40,593 nt of DNA, taken from an uncultured Burkholderiales bacterium (lineage in GTDB: Bacteria > Pseudomonadota > Gammaproteobacteria > Burkholderiales > Burkholderiaceae_C). The notes below the pieces were generated by a model. The model was not told the DNA's origin. It did no database searches and was given only the letters and a program-made list of their open reading frames with translations. The stretch is from contig CAISPG010000085.1 of assembly GCA_903887325.1 (NCBI GenBank), positions 1 through 40,593 on the forward strand. Direction: 5' to 3'. Below, one piece after another: positions 25,263 to 34,665 of the stretch; within the stretch, counting starts at the first letter, position 1, and each line of letters starts with the position of its first letter. Position numbers and translations under genes: made by a program.

Positions 25263-25682
25263 TCAAAGGACTTGCTCGCAAAAAGCAGTTGGATTCAGTA
25301 TGCGGGTACGGCCAATGACACGGTGTTGCAACAACCCTGCTCGGCGGTCACCTGTCACCAGATAGTCTGCATCGCTGGCCAATGCCATAGCAATCAGAAA
25401 AGCGTCGTCTGCATCGTTCAATGCCATGCTTTGAGGCAATGGGGACAAATCACCCAGAACATGTGCACGTTGCATGTTGTTCACCATGGTGCCAACACGG
25501 TGAGCAGGCAGTAACTGTTTGAGCTTGGGATAGCGACTCACGCGTCGCAGTTCATCTAATTGAGCAGCCGATGTCACCAGCTCGAAGCTGGCTGAACGCC
25601 AGGCACGGTAAATCTTGTCAGGCGGTCCGTGCGGTGATATCAGTGCTGCCAACAGCACATTGGTATACAGAATGACGCGCAT
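25263..25682 (-). CDS. PIN-domain toxin, COG1569 type, first catalytic Asp replaced by Tyr
   Basis: A 139-residue PIN-domain protein of the type annotated 'putative toxin component, PIN family'. It opens MRVILYTNVLLAALIS, where the family normally has D-T-N; codon 6 is TAT (complement of 25665-25667), so the first metal-binding Asp is Tyr. The later acidic residues remain: ELVTSAAQLDELRRV has the Glu, and LNDADDAFLIAMALASDADYLVTGD the C-terminal Asp cluster. Active PIN toxins cut RNA with three to four acidic residues, so this copy may be inactive or weakened. Its ATG overlaps the antitoxin stop by one base (TAATG), giving antitoxin-first order. The gene converges with the SulP gene. Confidence 0.8.
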   Translation of the reverse strand: MRVILYTNVLLAALISPHGPPDKIYRAWRSASFELVTSAAQLDELRRVSRYPKLKQLLPAHRVGTMVNNMQRAHVLGDLSPLPQSMALNDADDAFLIAMALASDADYLVTGDRRAGLLQHRVIGRTRILNPTAFCEQVL

Positions 25683-25921
25683 TATTTTTCACGCGCCCAT
25701 TGCACTGCCTCATCTATCAGGTCGTTCAATGCCTGTTCGCTCATGCCGTTGGCAGCGCTTTTGGCTTGTTCTACAGCCTTCTCCAACAGGTAAGAACGCA
25801 CAGCTTCTTCAATGAAGCGAGATAAATCACCCTTGCGTCCGCCACCTTGGGCGGCGATGAACATGCGCACGGATTGATCCGTGTCCGGCGATACAGCAAT
25901 ATTCCAACGGACAGTTTCCAT
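25682..25921 (-). CDS. Antitoxin of a PIN-type pair, ribbon-helix-helix-like
   Basis: A 79-residue protein with an N-terminal strand VRWNIAVSPDTDQSVRMFIAAQGG, then KGDLSRFIEEAVRSYLLEKAVEQAK, the usual strand-helix-helix order of MetJ/Arc-type DNA-binding antitoxins. A C-terminal acidic helix, ALNDLIDEAVQWAREK, would wrap the toxin. It is translationally coupled to the PIN gene. Because the toxin lacks a catalytic Asp, this may be an antitoxin kept after its toxin was disarmed. A short AT-rich promoter region lies between 25922 and 26059, shared with the divergent DUF3460 gene. Confidence 0.78.
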   Translation of the reverse strand: METVRWNIAVSPDTDQSVRMFIAAQGGGRKGDLSRFIEEAVRSYLLEKAVEQAKSAANGMSEQALNDLIDEAVQWAREK

Positions 25922-26059
25922 GATGGCCTCGGCGCTTGGGTGTTTAGGTGTTTAAGTCACTTATCTTAAAACAGGCTGATGTCGCCGAAAGACGGAATCA
26001 ATTCAGCGCCCACATTGACCACTGAGTAGAATCTTGCTCTTACCTGTAAACTACCGCTT

Positions 26060-26269
26060 ATGTCATTGTTCAGCCGTCCTGCGTATATTTCTGAAACCAC
26101 CGAGTTTTTACAGCAACTCAAAGCCGCCAAGCCCACGCTGGAGGCCGAGCAACGCCAGGGACGGGCGCTGTTGTGGGACAAAAGCCTGAACCGTCAGGAA
26201 CAAACCGGATTCAAAGACGCTCGCGTGGCGCAAAAGCCCTACGTTTATCAGACCAACGCGCCCAAGTGA
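26060..26269 (+). CDS. DUF3460 family protein
   Basis: A 69-residue protein matching the DUF3460 family of betaproteobacteria: YISETTEFLQQLKAAKPTLEAEQRQGRALLWDK, read in two parts, is the conserved body, and the Gln/Lys-rich tail ends YVYQTNAPK. It has no membrane span or signal peptide. The function is not known. In Burkholderiales this gene regularly stands in front of scpA and the pantothenate genes, as here. Its TGA overlaps the probable GTG of scpA (GTGA at 26266-26269), suggesting translational coupling. Confidence 0.85.
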   Translation: MSLFSRPAYISETTEFLQQLKAAKPTLEAEQRQGRALLWDKSLNRQEQTGFKDARVAQKPYVYQTNAPK

Positions 26270-27123
26270 ACACCCCGACTGTGGCGAATTGGCCCGCCGG
26301 GCCGAATGCCGATCTGCCCCACATGCCCACGGTCGTAGACCACGTGGCAGTGGCGCGTTTGTATGGCGAACCGCTGTTCGCCATGCCGCAGGACTTGTAC
26401 ATACCGCCGGACGCGCTGCAAATTTTTCTGGAAGCCTTTGAAGGCCCGCTGGATTTGCTGCTCTACCTGATCCGCAAACAAAACTTCAATATTCTGGACA
26501 TCCCCATGGCGGGCCTGACCCGCCAATACCTGAGCTACGTCGAGGAAATCCGTAAAACCAACCTGGAGCTAGCCGCCGAGTATTTGCTGATGGCAGCTAT
26601 GCTGATTGAAATCAAATCGCGCATGTTGCTGCCGCCCAAGAAAGTGGCCGAAGGCGCAGAACCGGAAGACCCGCGTGCCGAACTGGTGCGCCGTTTGTTG
26701 GAATACGAACAGCTGAAATTGGCAGCTGCTCGTCTGAACGAAGTGCCACAACAAGGCCGGGATTTTTTGCGTGCTCAGGTTTACATTGAGCAGTCCATGC
26801 AACCGCGCTTCCCGCATGTGGCCGTGCCTGATTTGCAGGCAGCCTGGGCCGACATACTGCGCCGCGCCAAACTGATACAACATCACAAAATCAGCCGCCA
26901 GGAACTGTCGGTGCGCGAGCACATGAGCATGGTGCTCAAAAAATTGCAAGGCCAGCGTTTTGTCGAATTTGAAAACCTGTTCGATCCCGCCTTGGGCGCA
27001 CCCGTGATGCTGGTGACTTTCATCGCCTTGCTGGAACTCGCCAAAGAAATGCTGGTCGACATCACCCAAGCCGAAGCCTACGCACCCATCTATGTGCGTC
27101 TGGCTTACTCACCTGCTCAATAA
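26266..27123 (+). CDS. scpA: Segregation and condensation protein ScpA
   Basis: A 285-residue kleisin subunit of the SMC-ScpAB chromosome condensation complex. The N-terminal SMC-neck-binding part has FEAFEGPLDLLLYLIRKQN followed by DIPMAGLTRQYLSYVE, then a helix AAEYLLMAAMLIEIKSRMLLP. A variable acidic middle (EGAEPEDPRAELVRRLLEYEQLK) and a C-terminal winged-helix part (RFVEFENLFDP, ALLELAKEMLVDITQAE) follow. GTG 26266 is chosen because it overlaps the upstream stop; the frame is open further left, and ATG 26323 would shorten it by 19 residues. scpB is not in the window. panB starts 21 bases after the stop. Confidence 0.92.
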   Translation: MNTPTVANWPAGPNADLPHMPTVVDHVAVARLYGEPLFAMPQDLYIPPDALQIFLEAFEGPLDLLLYLIRKQNFNILDIPMAGLTRQYLSYVEEIRKTNLELAAEYLLMAAMLIEIKSRMLLPPKKVAEGAEPEDPRAELVRRLLEYEQLKLAAARLNEVPQQGRDFLRAQVYIEQSMQPRFPHVAVPDLQAAWADILRRAKLIQHHKISRQELSVREHMSMVLKKLQGQRFVEFENLFDPALGAPVMLVTFIALLELAKEMLVDITQAEAYAPIYVRLAYSPAQ

Positions 27124-27144
27124 CCCCACAAAGGAGAAAGCACC

Positions 27145-27990
27145 ATGAGCGTACAACCCTCAGCCGCCGAAACCGGTAAAAGACCGGCCATGACCATGCA
27201 CAGCCTGATGAAAATGCTGGCTGACGGCGAAAAAATCACCATGCTCACCGCCTATGACGCGACCTTTGCCGCCGTGGCCGATTTGGCCGGTGTGGAAATC
27301 ATTCTGGTCGGCGATTCATTGGGCATGGTCTGCCAAGGCCATAACAGCACGCTGCCGGTCACTTTAGAAGCCATGCGCTACCACACCGAATGCGTGGCGC
27401 GCGGTCTGCAAAAACAAAACGGCCGCCCCATTATCTTGGGCGATATGCCTTTTGCCAGCTACGCCACGCCCGAGCAAGCGTTCCAAAGCGCGTCTGTGCT
27501 GATGAAGGCCGGTGCCCACATGATCAAGCTTGAAGGCGGTGCATGGTTAGCCCCGACTGTTGAATTTCTGGTGACGCGCGGCATTCCGGTGTGCGGCCAC
27601 TTGGGGCTGACACCGCAAAGCGTGAAGACCCTGGGCGGCTACCGTGTCCAAGGCCGCACCGATAGCGGCGCGCAGCAACTCATGAACGACGCCTTGCAAT
27701 TGCAAAACGCCGGTGCCCAGGCGCTGGTGCTGGAGATGGTGCCGGCCGTACTGTCGGGTGAAATCACACGTACGCTCACCACCTGCGCCACCATAGGCAT
27801 AGGTGCCGGCGTAGACACCGCTGGCCAGATACTGGTTTTGCACGACATGCTGGGCGTGACCCAGGGCAAGGTACCGAAATTTGCCTATAACTTCATGACC
27901 GAGTCAGGCACGGTGCTCGGTGCCATGCAAGCGTTTGTGCAAGCCGTGAAAACCAAAAAATTCCCTGTGAATGAACTCCACGCCTGGTGA
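27145..27990 (+). CDS. panB: 3-Methyl-2-oxobutanoate hydroxymethyltransferase (ketopantoate synthesis)
   Basis: A 281-residue first enzyme of pantothenate synthesis, which adds a hydroxymethyl group from methylene-tetrahydrofolate to 2-oxoisovalerate. Diagnostic segments are [30 protein letters not shown] (read in two parts) at residues 33-62 with the metal-binding Asp, [18 protein letters not shown], the GDMPFASY loop at about 98, [10 protein letters not shown] at about 152, and the catalytic-type Glu in ALVLEMVPA at about 193. An AAGGAG ribosome-binding site stands 8 bases before ATG 27145. panC follows 6 bases after the stop. Confidence 0.97.
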   Translation: MSVQPSAAETGKRPAMTMHSLMKMLADGEKITMLTAYDATFAAVADLAGVEIILVGDSLGMVCQGHNSTLPVTLEAMRYHTECVARGLQKQNGRPIILGDMPFASYATPEQAFQSASVLMKAGAHMIKLEGGAWLAPTVEFLVTRGIPVCGHLGLTPQSVKTLGGYRVQGRTDSGAQQLMNDALQLQNAGAQALVLEMVPAVLSGEITRTLTTCATIGIGAGVDTAGQILVLHDMLGVTQGKVPKFAYNFMTESGTVLGAMQAFVQAVKTKKFPVNELHAW

Positions 27991-27996
27991 TTGTTC

Positions 27997-28848
27997 ATGT
28001 TGATTGCGCGTACCGTGGCGGAGTTGCGCCAGCATCTGTCAGCTTATAAAAAACCTGCCTTTGTGCCCACCATGGGCAATCTGCACGAAGGACACCTGAG
28101 CCTGATGCGCATGGCCAAAGCGCAAGGCGATATCAGCGTGGCCAGCATTTTTGTCAACCGTTTGCAGTTTTTGCCCGGCGAAGACTTTGCCAGTTACCCA
28201 CGCACGTTTGACAGCGATTGCGACAAGTTGCGCAGCGTCGGCTGCGATCTGCTGTTTGCGCCTGACGAAACCGAGCTGTACCCGCAACCGCAAAGTTTCA
28301 AAGTTCTGCCCGACCCGGCTTTGGCCGATATTCTGGAAGGGCAGTTCAGACCCGGGTTTTTCACCGGCGTGTGCACCGTGGTGTTGAAACTGTTTCATTG
28401 CGTGTTCGCGCACAGCGGCGGCGTGGCCGTGTTCGGGCAAAAGGATTTTCAGCAGTTGCTGATACTGCGGCGCATGATGAGCCAATTGGCCATGCCGATT
28501 GACATCGTCCCCGGTGCCACCACGCGCGCACCTGACGGGCTGGCGCTGAGTTCGCGCAACGGCTACCTGAGCGCCGAAGAACGCGCAGAGGCGGTTCAAC
28601 TGTCCATGGCTTTGAAATCATTGGCTGCATCAGCGCGCGCCGAAGCGGGTTCCGGCCGGTTTGATGTGGCGGCTGCCGAAGCTGCGGCCATGGCCGGCTT
28701 GCGCGAACGGGGCTGGCTACCGGACTACATCACCTTAAGACACCCATCAGATTTATCACCTGTGACTGTTGTGGGCCCAGAACCCTTGGTGGTGTTGGGT
28801 GCGGCCAGGCTGGGCAAAACGCGTTTGATTGATAACCTGGAGATTTGA
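27997..28848 (+). CDS. panC: Pantothenate synthetase
   Basis: A 283-residue ATP-dependent ligase that joins pantoate and beta-alanine. The nucleotidyl-transferase motif is [15 protein letters not shown] (residues 23-37, HEGH in place of HIGH). [18 protein letters not shown] follows at about 50, [14 protein letters not shown] at about 147, and [13 protein letters not shown] at about 178, which plays the KMSKS role. ATG 27997 is preferred to a TTG six bases upstream. It forms a unit with panB; the next gene converges from the right with only 7 bases between the two stops, leaving no room for a classical terminator. Confidence 0.96.
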   Translation: MLIARTVAELRQHLSAYKKPAFVPTMGNLHEGHLSLMRMAKAQGDISVASIFVNRLQFLPGEDFASYPRTFDSDCDKLRSVGCDLLFAPDETELYPQPQSFKVLPDPALADILEGQFRPGFFTGVCTVVLKLFHCVFAHSGGVAVFGQKDFQQLLILRRMMSQLAMPIDIVPGATTRAPDGLALSSRNGYLSAEERAEAVQLSMALKSLAASARAEAGSGRFDVAAAEAAAMAGLRERGWLPDYITLRHPSDLSPVTVVGPEPLVVLGAARLGKTRLIDNLEI

Positions 28849-28855
28849 ACTGCGA

Positions 28856-30007
28856 TCAGACCGCCACCGTTTCCAGAAACTCTCTGGGCTGCAGCGAAAA
28901 CCGGGCGAAATTCTCCGGCGTGATGATCACGCGCCGCGCTATGGGTACTTGTTTACAAAACGCATCCAATCCCGCAGCGCTTTTATTTCGGCCTGATTTG
29001 ACCTCGATGGCATAAAGCTTTTCGCGGTGCTGGTACACAAAATCGACTTCGGCATTGCGTTCGCGCCAATAACAAACTTGCCCGGGTTGCTGCAGCAATT
29101 CAGCGCCCACGGCCAACTCAAACGCACGGCCAAACGTTTCTGAATCACGGTTTGGATCACCATCCACCATGGCAAACAAGGCCGGGCAGGCCAGTACGAG
29201 CTTGGGGCTGCTGCTGCGGCTAAGCCACTGTTTAGCGCTGTACTTTTGCAATGCATGCAATAAAAAAGCGCTGCTGTACAAATCGATGTAGTACTTGATC
29301 AAGTCAGTATTGCCCCGGTCTTGCAATTGACCTAACAGCTTGGTGTAACTGATTTCTTGCGCGGGATAATGACACAAAATCTCAAACGCTTGGCGAAACA
29401 ATGCAGGCTTGTCCACGCGCCGGTTTTGCAAGATGTCTTTGCCAATGACGGCCTCAACGATTGACTCTTTCATATATGCATGCCATCGATCGGGCTCATT
29501 CTCCATGGGCACAGACCCCGGGTAACCTCCGTAACGCAAATAGCGCGATAAGTCGTACCCGAATGCCTCATGCAATTCGGCAAATGTCCAATGGTGAATA
29601 CGTGTCAACTCAAAACGCCCTGCCAAACTCTCGGTGATTCCAGATTGAATTTGCAACGCGCTTGACCCCAGCAACACGACGCGCAAGTGGCCAGGTCGGG
29701 CATCCCACAGGGCTTTGATGGTTTCCGGCCAGTTGGGGATTTTTTGAACCTCATCAACCACCAGTAAAGCTCCCTCGCCCAACAGCAAAGCCTGCTGCCA
29801 CTGCGCCAGCAGCCAACTGCGGTCACTGTTGAGCACATCATCGGCATTAGCGTAATAAATGGGATAGTCAGCCTGCCCCATCAGCTGGCGCAAACCGGTC
29901 GTTTTTCCCACCTGACGAGGTCCGACCAAAACTTGCATCAGCACAGGTGTGTTGAACAAGCGTTGGGCCAAAGTCTGAACAAAGGGTCGTTGAAAAGCGT
30001 TGGACAT
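28856..30007 (-). CDS. AAA-type ATPase with DUF4143 domain
   Basis: A 383-residue protein of the COG1373 type. An N-terminal AAA_14 ATPase has Walker A VGPRQVGKTT at about residue 29 and Walker B ALLVVDEVQKIPNWPETIK near 82-100, followed by the sensor-like VVLLGSSALQIQ. The C-terminal DUF4143 domain, from about 190, contains a nuclease-like strand pattern: CYWRERNAEVDFVYQHREKLYAIEVKSG (read in two parts), with Asp and Glu-x-Lys spaced as in PD-(D/E)XK folds. The role is not established for the family; links to mobile islands are common. ATG 30007 (MSNAFQRPFV) is chosen by homology; the frame is open to 30055. It stands alone between panC and gpsA. Confidence 0.85.
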   Translation of the reverse strand: MSNAFQRPFVQTLAQRLFNTPVLMQVLVGPRQVGKTTGLRQLMGQADYPIYYANADDVLNSDRSWLLAQWQQALLLGEGALLVVDEVQKIPNWPETIKALWDARPGHLRVVLLGSSALQIQSGITESLAGRFELTRIHHWTFAELHEAFGYDLSRYLRYGGYPGSVPMENEPDRWHAYMKESIVEAVIGKDILQNRRVDKPALFRQAFEILCHYPAQEISYTKLLGQLQDRGNTDLIKYYIDLYSSAFLLHALQKYSAKQWLSRSSSPKLVLACPALFAMVDGDPNRDSETFGRAFELAVGAELLQQPGQVCYWRERNAEVDFVYQHREKLYAIEVKSGRNKSAAGLDAFCKQVPIARRVIITPENFARFSLQPREFLETVAV

Positions 30008-30116
30008 GGCTGTTTTAACAAAATACCAGGTACGCTTAGTATAAATGATAGACATACCTAGTAAAAATGCGAGTCAAGCCTTCGCCAGGCGGTTGCTGCT
30101 TCGAAGACCACCTCGC

Positions 30117-31118
30117 TTATTCGCCTTTGGCACCCCGCCCCATGAGCATGGCCACAGCTTGCGATGGCGTCATTTCTTCTTTCAACACGGCCACCACCGC
30201 AGAGGCAATTGGCATATCTACACCGGCCAATGCGGCACGGTCAACCACGGTACCTGCACTGTAAACACCCTCGGCCACGTGACCGAGCGACTGCAATGTC
30301 TGGGGCAGCGAACGGCCTTGCGCCAAAGCCATGCCGACTTGCCGGTTGCGCGATAAGTCCCCGGTCGCGGTCAACACCAGGTCGCCCAATCCGCTCAAGC
30401 CCATGAAGGTTTCTGCTTTGGCCCCCAGCGCCACGCCCAGGCGCGTCATCTCAGCCAAGCCACGGGTGATGAGTGCGGCTCGCGCGTTCAAACCGAGTTG
30501 CAGGCCATCGCACAAACCAGTGGCAATGGCCAATACATTTTTCACTGCACCGCCGGTTTCCACGCCAACCACATCTTCGTTGGCATACACGCGCAACTTG
30601 TCGGCATGAAACGCGTTGACCAAAGCTTGTCTGACCGAAGCGTGACGGCTGGCCGCCACCAGCGCCGTGGGCTGACCGGCTGCCACTTCCTGCGCAAAGC
30701 TCGGACCGCTCAACACTCCGGCCAACATGGCCGGGGCGACTTGAGCTTGCACCTCGTGAGCCATAAGGCCATAAACATTGCGGGTGTGCTCGACCGCTTC
30801 AAAGCCTTTGCACAACCAGGCCAGCGGTTTGTCTTGGATAAACGGACTGACTTCCAGCAGCACCTGGCGCAGCGCGGCCATGGGCACCGCCAGCACCACC
30901 AGGTCGGCGTGTTGAATCAGCCCCGGCAATGGCGCATGGCTAGGCGTCAAGCCATCGGGCAAACTGTGGCCGGGTAAATAACTTGAATTCAGGCGTTGCG
31001 ACAGCATGCGATTCGCATGGTCTGCGTCGCGCGCCCATAAGGTGACCGCATGACGCTGGCTGGCCTGTATGGCCAGTGCTGTGCCCCAGGCACCAGCGCC
31101 CAGAATCAGCAGGTTCAC
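30117..31118 (-). CDS. gpsA: Glycerol-3-phosphate dehydrogenase [NAD(P)+]
   Basis: A 333-residue soluble enzyme that makes sn-glycerol 3-phosphate from dihydroxyacetone phosphate for phospholipid synthesis. The dinucleotide motif is [12 protein letters not shown] (residues 5-16). [16 protein letters not shown] at about 140, the catalytic Lys in [18 protein letters not shown] near 193, and [16 protein letters not shown], then [25 protein letters not shown] (read in two parts), follow in order. Its ATG overlaps the secB stop (ATGA, 31115-31118). The secB-gpsA order with grxC upstream is standard in Burkholderiales. Confidence 0.96.
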   Translation of the reverse strand: MNLLILGAGAWGTALAIQASQRHAVTLWARDADHANRMLSQRLNSSYLPGHSLPDGLTPSHAPLPGLIQHADLVVLAVPMAALRQVLLEVSPFIQDKPLAWLCKGFEAVEHTRNVYGLMAHEVQAQVAPAMLAGVLSGPSFAQEVAAGQPTALVAASRHASVRQALVNAFHADKLRVYANEDVVGVETGGAVKNVLAIATGLCDGLQLGLNARAALITRGLAEMTRLGVALGAKAETFMGLSGLGDLVLTATGDLSRNRQVGMALAQGRSLPQTLQSLGHVAEGVYSAGTVVDRAALAGVDMPIASAVVAVLKEEMTPSQAVAMLMGRGAKGE

Positions 31119-31561
31119 TGCAGTGGCTGCTCGGCTTTCATGCGCTGTTGCTGGTCGTGCATGGCCTGGAAGTTGATTTCAGCCATGTGCACCGGCGGAA
31201 AGCCTGCGCGTTGAATGACATCGGCCACGTTGCTGCGCAAATAGGGGTAAATGATTTGCGGACAGGCGATGCCCGTGATGGGATCCATCTGGCCGTCGGG
31301 CATATGGCGGATTTCAAAAATACCGGCCTGCTTGGCTTCCACCAGAAACATAGTTTGCTCGTTGACCTTGGCAGTGACGGTAGCGGTGACGGTGATTTCA
31401 AACACGCCGTCGCCAACCTGTTCAGCGCCCAGACCGATTTGAATGTCGACCGCAGGCTGTTCCTGAGACAACAAAATAGCAGGCGAATTAGGCTGCTCCA
31501 GCGACAAATCTTTCAGGTACATGCGCTGAATCAGAAAAATGGGATCGGGTGTGTCTGCCAT
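31115..31561 (-). CDS. secB: Protein-export chaperone SecB
   Basis: A 148-residue tetrameric cytosolic chaperone that keeps preproteins unfolded and hands them to SecA. Recognised from [19 protein letters not shown] at the start, [18 protein letters not shown] in the middle, and the C-terminal [21 protein letters not shown]. The length is slightly shorter than the E. coli protein (155). AGGA stands about 9 bases before the ATG at 31561. It is followed directly by gpsA and preceded by grxC 63 bases away, all on the minus strand. Confidence 0.95.
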   Translation of the reverse strand: MADTPDPIFLIQRMYLKDLSLEQPNSPAILLSQEQPAVDIQIGLGAEQVGDGVFEITVTATVTAKVNEQTMFLVEAKQAGIFEIRHMPDGQMDPITGIACPQIIYPYLRSNVADVIQRAGFPPVHMAEINFQAMHDQQQRMKAEQPLQ

Positions 31562-31624
31562 GGGGTGTCCTGAATAAAACCCTCCAAGTATTTAGGGGGG
31601 CGGGGTTAATTTGAAAGGATTATC

Positions 31625-31885
31625 TCAGTTTGCCTCAAGCAAGGGCATGAGGCCGCCGCTGCTGTCAAGCGCAATCAAATCATCGCAACCGCCGACATGA
31701 TGGTCGCCGATGAAAATCTGCGGCACGGTGCGACGTCCGGTCAGGTTCATCATGTGGTCGCGTTGCTCGGGGGACAAGTCGATACGCACCTCTTCAATGT
31801 GCTCGACACCGCGCGCTTTAAGGAATTGCTTGGCCCGCACGCAGTAAGGGCAAACAGCGGTGGTGTACATCTTGACAGGTGTCAT
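31625..31885 (-). CDS. grxC: Glutaredoxin 3
   Basis: An 86-residue dithiol glutaredoxin that reduces disulfides with glutathione. The redox site is VCPYCVRAK with Cys12 and Cys15. The TVPQIFIGDHHVGGCDDLIAL segment carries the cis-Pro and the glutathione-binding GGCDDL motif. The length is the usual one for GrxC. It sits between a rhodanese gene (22 bases upstream) and secB (63 bases downstream), the conserved rhodanese-grxC-secB-gpsA order, which probably forms one transcript starting near 32340. Confidence 0.94.
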   Translation of the reverse strand: MTPVKMYTTAVCPYCVRAKQFLKARGVEHIEEVRIDLSPEQRDHMMNLTGRRTVPQIFIGDHHVGGCDDLIALDSSGGLMPLLEAN

Positions 31886-31907
31886 GGCAATTGTGTTGAA
31901 GTGAGAT

Positions 31908-32315
31908 TCAGGCTTTTTCCAGTGGCAGATTGGCTTCCTGCCAAATTTTCAGGCCGCCGCCCAGGCTGTGCACATTTTCGTAGCCAAGTTGCTGGGCAAT
32001 ACGCTGGGCTTTTTGCGAGCGCATGCCGCTGGCGCACACCAGTATGAGGGGGCGTTTTTTGTCGGTCACGGTTTTGGCCAGATCGGCTGTAATGTTTTCC
32101 ATGGCCACATGCCGTGAACCGATCAGGTGGCCGGTGGCGAATTCATCAGCGCTGCGCACGTCGACCACATTGGCTTTTTCGCGGTTGATCAACAGCACGG
32201 CCTGGGTCGGAGACAGGCCGGGCGCGCCCATGGCTTGCAGGTTGGGGAGCAACAATCCGACACCGGAGGTGACGGCAACCAAGACCAGAATCCAGTTTTC
32301 AATCAAAAAATTCAC
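31908..32315 (-). CDS. Membrane-anchored rhodanese-like protein
   Basis: A 135-residue single-domain rhodanese (sulfurtransferase fold) behind an N-terminal membrane helix ([21 protein letters not shown], residues 3-23). The domain has [18 protein letters not shown] at about 50-67 and the active-site loop [12 protein letters not shown] with Cys94. Homologues (YibN-like) stand before grxC-secB in many proteobacteria; a role in supplying or detoxifying sulfur is inferred, not shown. GTG 32315 is chosen because GAGG lies 8 bases upstream and homologues begin with NFLI; a TTG at 32336 would add seven residues. It is divergent from gpmA. Confidence 0.85.
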   Translation of the reverse strand: MNFLIENWILVLVAVTSGVGLLLPNLQAMGAPGLSPTQAVLLINREKANVVDVRSADEFATGHLIGSRHVAMENITADLAKTVTDKKRPLILVCASGMRSQKAQRIAQQLGYENVHSLGGGLKIWQEANLPLEKA

Positions 32316-32395
32316 GCAGTCAACCTCAAGTAGCAATCAGCTCTCATTCTAGAATCCTTTTTTGCCCGCTCATTCCTACAAGGTTTTTTTCATTC

Positions 32396-33082
32396 ATGTA
32401 CAAGCTTGTTCTCATCCGCCACGGCGAATCCCTGTGGAACCTGGAAAACCGCTTCACCGGCTGGGCCGATGTCGAATTGACAGCCACCGGCGTCGAGCAA
32501 GCCAAACAAGCCGGCTTAAAGCTCAAGGCCCACGGTTATGACTTCGACTTAGGCTACACCAGCGTGCTCAAGCGCGCCATACACACCATGTGGCACACCT
32601 TGGACAGCATGGACCGCTCCTGGCTACCCGTGGCTCACCATTGGCGTCTGAACGAGCGCCATTACGGTGCCTTGCAAGGCTTGAACAAGGCTGAAACCGC
32701 GCAAAAATTCGGCGATGCTCAAGTGCTGGCTTGGCGGCGCAGTTATGACGTGCCGCCGCCATCCCTCACGTCCGGGGACGAGCGATGCGAAGACACCGAC
32801 CCACGCTACGCCAAGCTGCAACCCGGCCAGGTTCCGCTGACCGAATGCCTGAAAGACACGGTCGAGCGGGTCATGCCGTTCTGGAACGATTCGCTGGCGC
32901 CGGCCATTCGCAGCGGTAAACGCGTTCTGATCAGCGCCCACGGTAACTCCATCCGCGCCATGGTCAAGTACCTGGACGGCGTCTCCGACCAGGACATCGT
33001 CGGGCTCAACATCCCGAATGGTGAACCTTTGGTTTATGAACTGGACGAGAACCTGCGTCCGGTGCGCCACTACTACCTTTGA
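32396..33082 (+). CDS. gpmA: 2,3-Bisphosphoglycerate-dependent phosphoglycerate mutase
   Basis: A 228-residue glycolytic mutase interconverting 3- and 2-phosphoglycerate. The phospho-histidine is His9 in [39 protein letters not shown] and [23 protein letters not shown] follow, and the second catalytic His is in [16 protein letters not shown] near residue 182. The protein is at the short end of the dPGM range but all active-site motifs are intact. It is divergent from the rhodanese gene with about 80 bases between; ctpA begins 131 bases downstream. Confidence 0.95.
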   Translation: MYKLVLIRHGESLWNLENRFTGWADVELTATGVEQAKQAGLKLKAHGYDFDLGYTSVLKRAIHTMWHTLDSMDRSWLPVAHHWRLNERHYGALQGLNKAETAQKFGDAQVLAWRRSYDVPPPSLTSGDERCEDTDPRYAKLQPGQVPLTECLKDTVERVMPFWNDSLAPAIRSGKRVLISAHGNSIRAMVKYLDGVSDQDIVGLNIPNGEPLVYELDENLRPVRHYYL

Positions 33083-33213
33083 ACACAGGCAAGCGCCGGT
33101 CTTCCGCGCGCTGTTGGGGTTATACGCAAAACGGGTCCGGGTTTTGTGCTTATAAGCAGTAGACTATCTTCCTAAATCGCCACGTCCGCGATAAGCACAG
33201 GGAATCCTTAAAC

Positions 33214-34662
33214 ATGGGCCAGAAACTTAAAATTGCAGGTTGGTTGACCGTCGGCGCACTCACAGGCGCACTCACCACGTTTTCACTCCAAACAGTGGCG
33301 CGCGCCAACATGGCACCCCTTCCTCTGGAAGAGCTACAGCAACTGGCGGCGGTGTTCAGCATGGTCAAGTCTGACTATGTCGAGCCGGTGGACGAGAAAA
33401 AACTCATCAACGACGCCATCTCAGGCATGGTGGCCAGCCTGGACCCGCATTCTCAGTATTTCGACAAAAAATCCTACAAAGAATTCCGTGAAGGCACCAC
33501 CGGCAAGTTTGTCGGTGTCGGTATCGAAATTTCACAAGAAGACGGTCTGGTCAAAGTGGTGTCACCTATTGAGGGCTCGCCGGCCGACCGCGCCGGTTTG
33601 AAGCCGGGTGACCTGATCACCAAGGTTGACGACACCGCCGTCAAAGGCATGTCTTTGAACGAAGCCGTCAAGCGCATGCGCGGCGAGCCCAAAACCAAGG
33701 TCTTGCTGACCATTTACCGCAAAGATGAAAACCGCACTTTCCCGGTGACCATCATTCGCGAAGAAATCAAAACCGTCAGCGTCAAGAGCAAGATGATTGA
33801 AAACGGTTACGGCTGGATCCGCATCAGCCAGTTCCAGGAACGCACCGTTGAAGACATGACTCGCAAACTCGAAGAGTTGTACAAGCAAGACCCGAAAATG
33901 AAAGGTCTGGTACTCGACCTTCGCAATGACCCGGGCGGTCTGCTGGATGCGGCTGTGGCCGTGTCTGCCGTGTTCCTTCCCGATAACGTGACCGTGGTGT
34001 CTACCAACGGACAACTTGAAGACAGCAAGTTCACCTACAAGGCAGCACCTGAATACTATCTGCGTCGCGGCGGCCAAGACATGGTCTCCACCCTTGCCAG
34101 CAAAACCCAGAACCTGTACAAAAAAATCCCGCTGCTGGTGCTGGTCAATGAAGGTTCAGCATCTGCCAGCGAAATCGTCGCCGGTGCTTTGCAAGACCAC
34201 AAACGCGCCACCCTGATGGGCAGCCAGACCTTTGGCAAAGGCTCGGTACAAACCGTGCGCCAACTGGGTGCGGATACCGCTCTGAAGATCACCACTGCGC
34301 GCTACTACACGCCCAGCGGCCGCTCCATCCAAGCCAAGGGCATTCTTCCTGAGTTGCTGGTTGACGACACGGCAGAGGGCAGCCCGTATGCCGCGCTGCG
34401 CACCCGTGAAGCCGATCTGGAAAAACACCTCAACAGCGGCCAGGGTGCCGAGGTGAAAGACCCGGCGCGCGAAAAAGCACGTGAAGAAGCCCTCAAGCGT
34501 TTGGAAGATGAATCCAGAAAACCGGTGGCTGATCGCAAAACTCCCGAGTTCGGCAGCACCGAAGACTTCCAACTGCAACAGGCGCTCAACCACTTGAAAC
34601 GCCAGCCGGTGAAGATCAGCAAAACACTGACTGAGCGGCCGGTGGAAAAAAAGGAACAGTAA
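33214..34662 (+). CDS. ctpA: Carboxy-terminal processing protease CtpA (S41A)
   Basis: A 482-residue periplasmic serine protease. An N-terminal uncleaved anchor or signal peptide (LKIAGWLTVGALTGALTTFSL, then VARAN) spans residues 4-30. A PDZ domain lies at about 95-165 (GKFVGVGIEI, GLKPGDLITKVDDTAVKGMSL). The S41 core contains the catalytic Ser317 in NEGSASASEIVAGALQDH and Lys342 in TFGKGSVQT, 25 residues apart as in Prc. The C-terminal 70 residues are charged and probably flexible. It removes C-terminal tails of envelope proteins. The S41-peptidase gene next to gpmA and in front of a moeB-like gene is a common betaproteobacterial order. A GGGAATCC stretch, a weak ribosome-binding site, lies before ATG 33214. 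Confidence 0.93.
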   Translation: MGQKLKIAGWLTVGALTGALTTFSLQTVARANMAPLPLEELQQLAAVFSMVKSDYVEPVDEKKLINDAISGMVASLDPHSQYFDKKSYKEFREGTTGKFVGVGIEISQEDGLVKVVSPIEGSPADRAGLKPGDLITKVDDTAVKGMSLNEAVKRMRGEPKTKVLLTIYRKDENRTFPVTIIREEIKTVSVKSKMIENGYGWIRISQFQERTVEDMTRKLEELYKQDPKMKGLVLDLRNDPGGLLDAAVAVSAVFLPDNVTVVSTNGQLEDSKFTYKAAPEYYLRRGGQDMVSTLASKTQNLYKKIPLLVLVNEGSASASEIVAGALQDHKRATLMGSQTFGKGSVQTVRQLGADTALKITTARYYTPSGRSIQAKGILPELLVDDTAEGSPYAALRTREADLEKHLNSGQGAEVKDPAREKAREEALKRLEDESRKPVADRKTPEFGSTEDFQLQQALNHLKRQPVKISKTLTERPVEKKEQ

Positions 34663-34665
34663 AGG

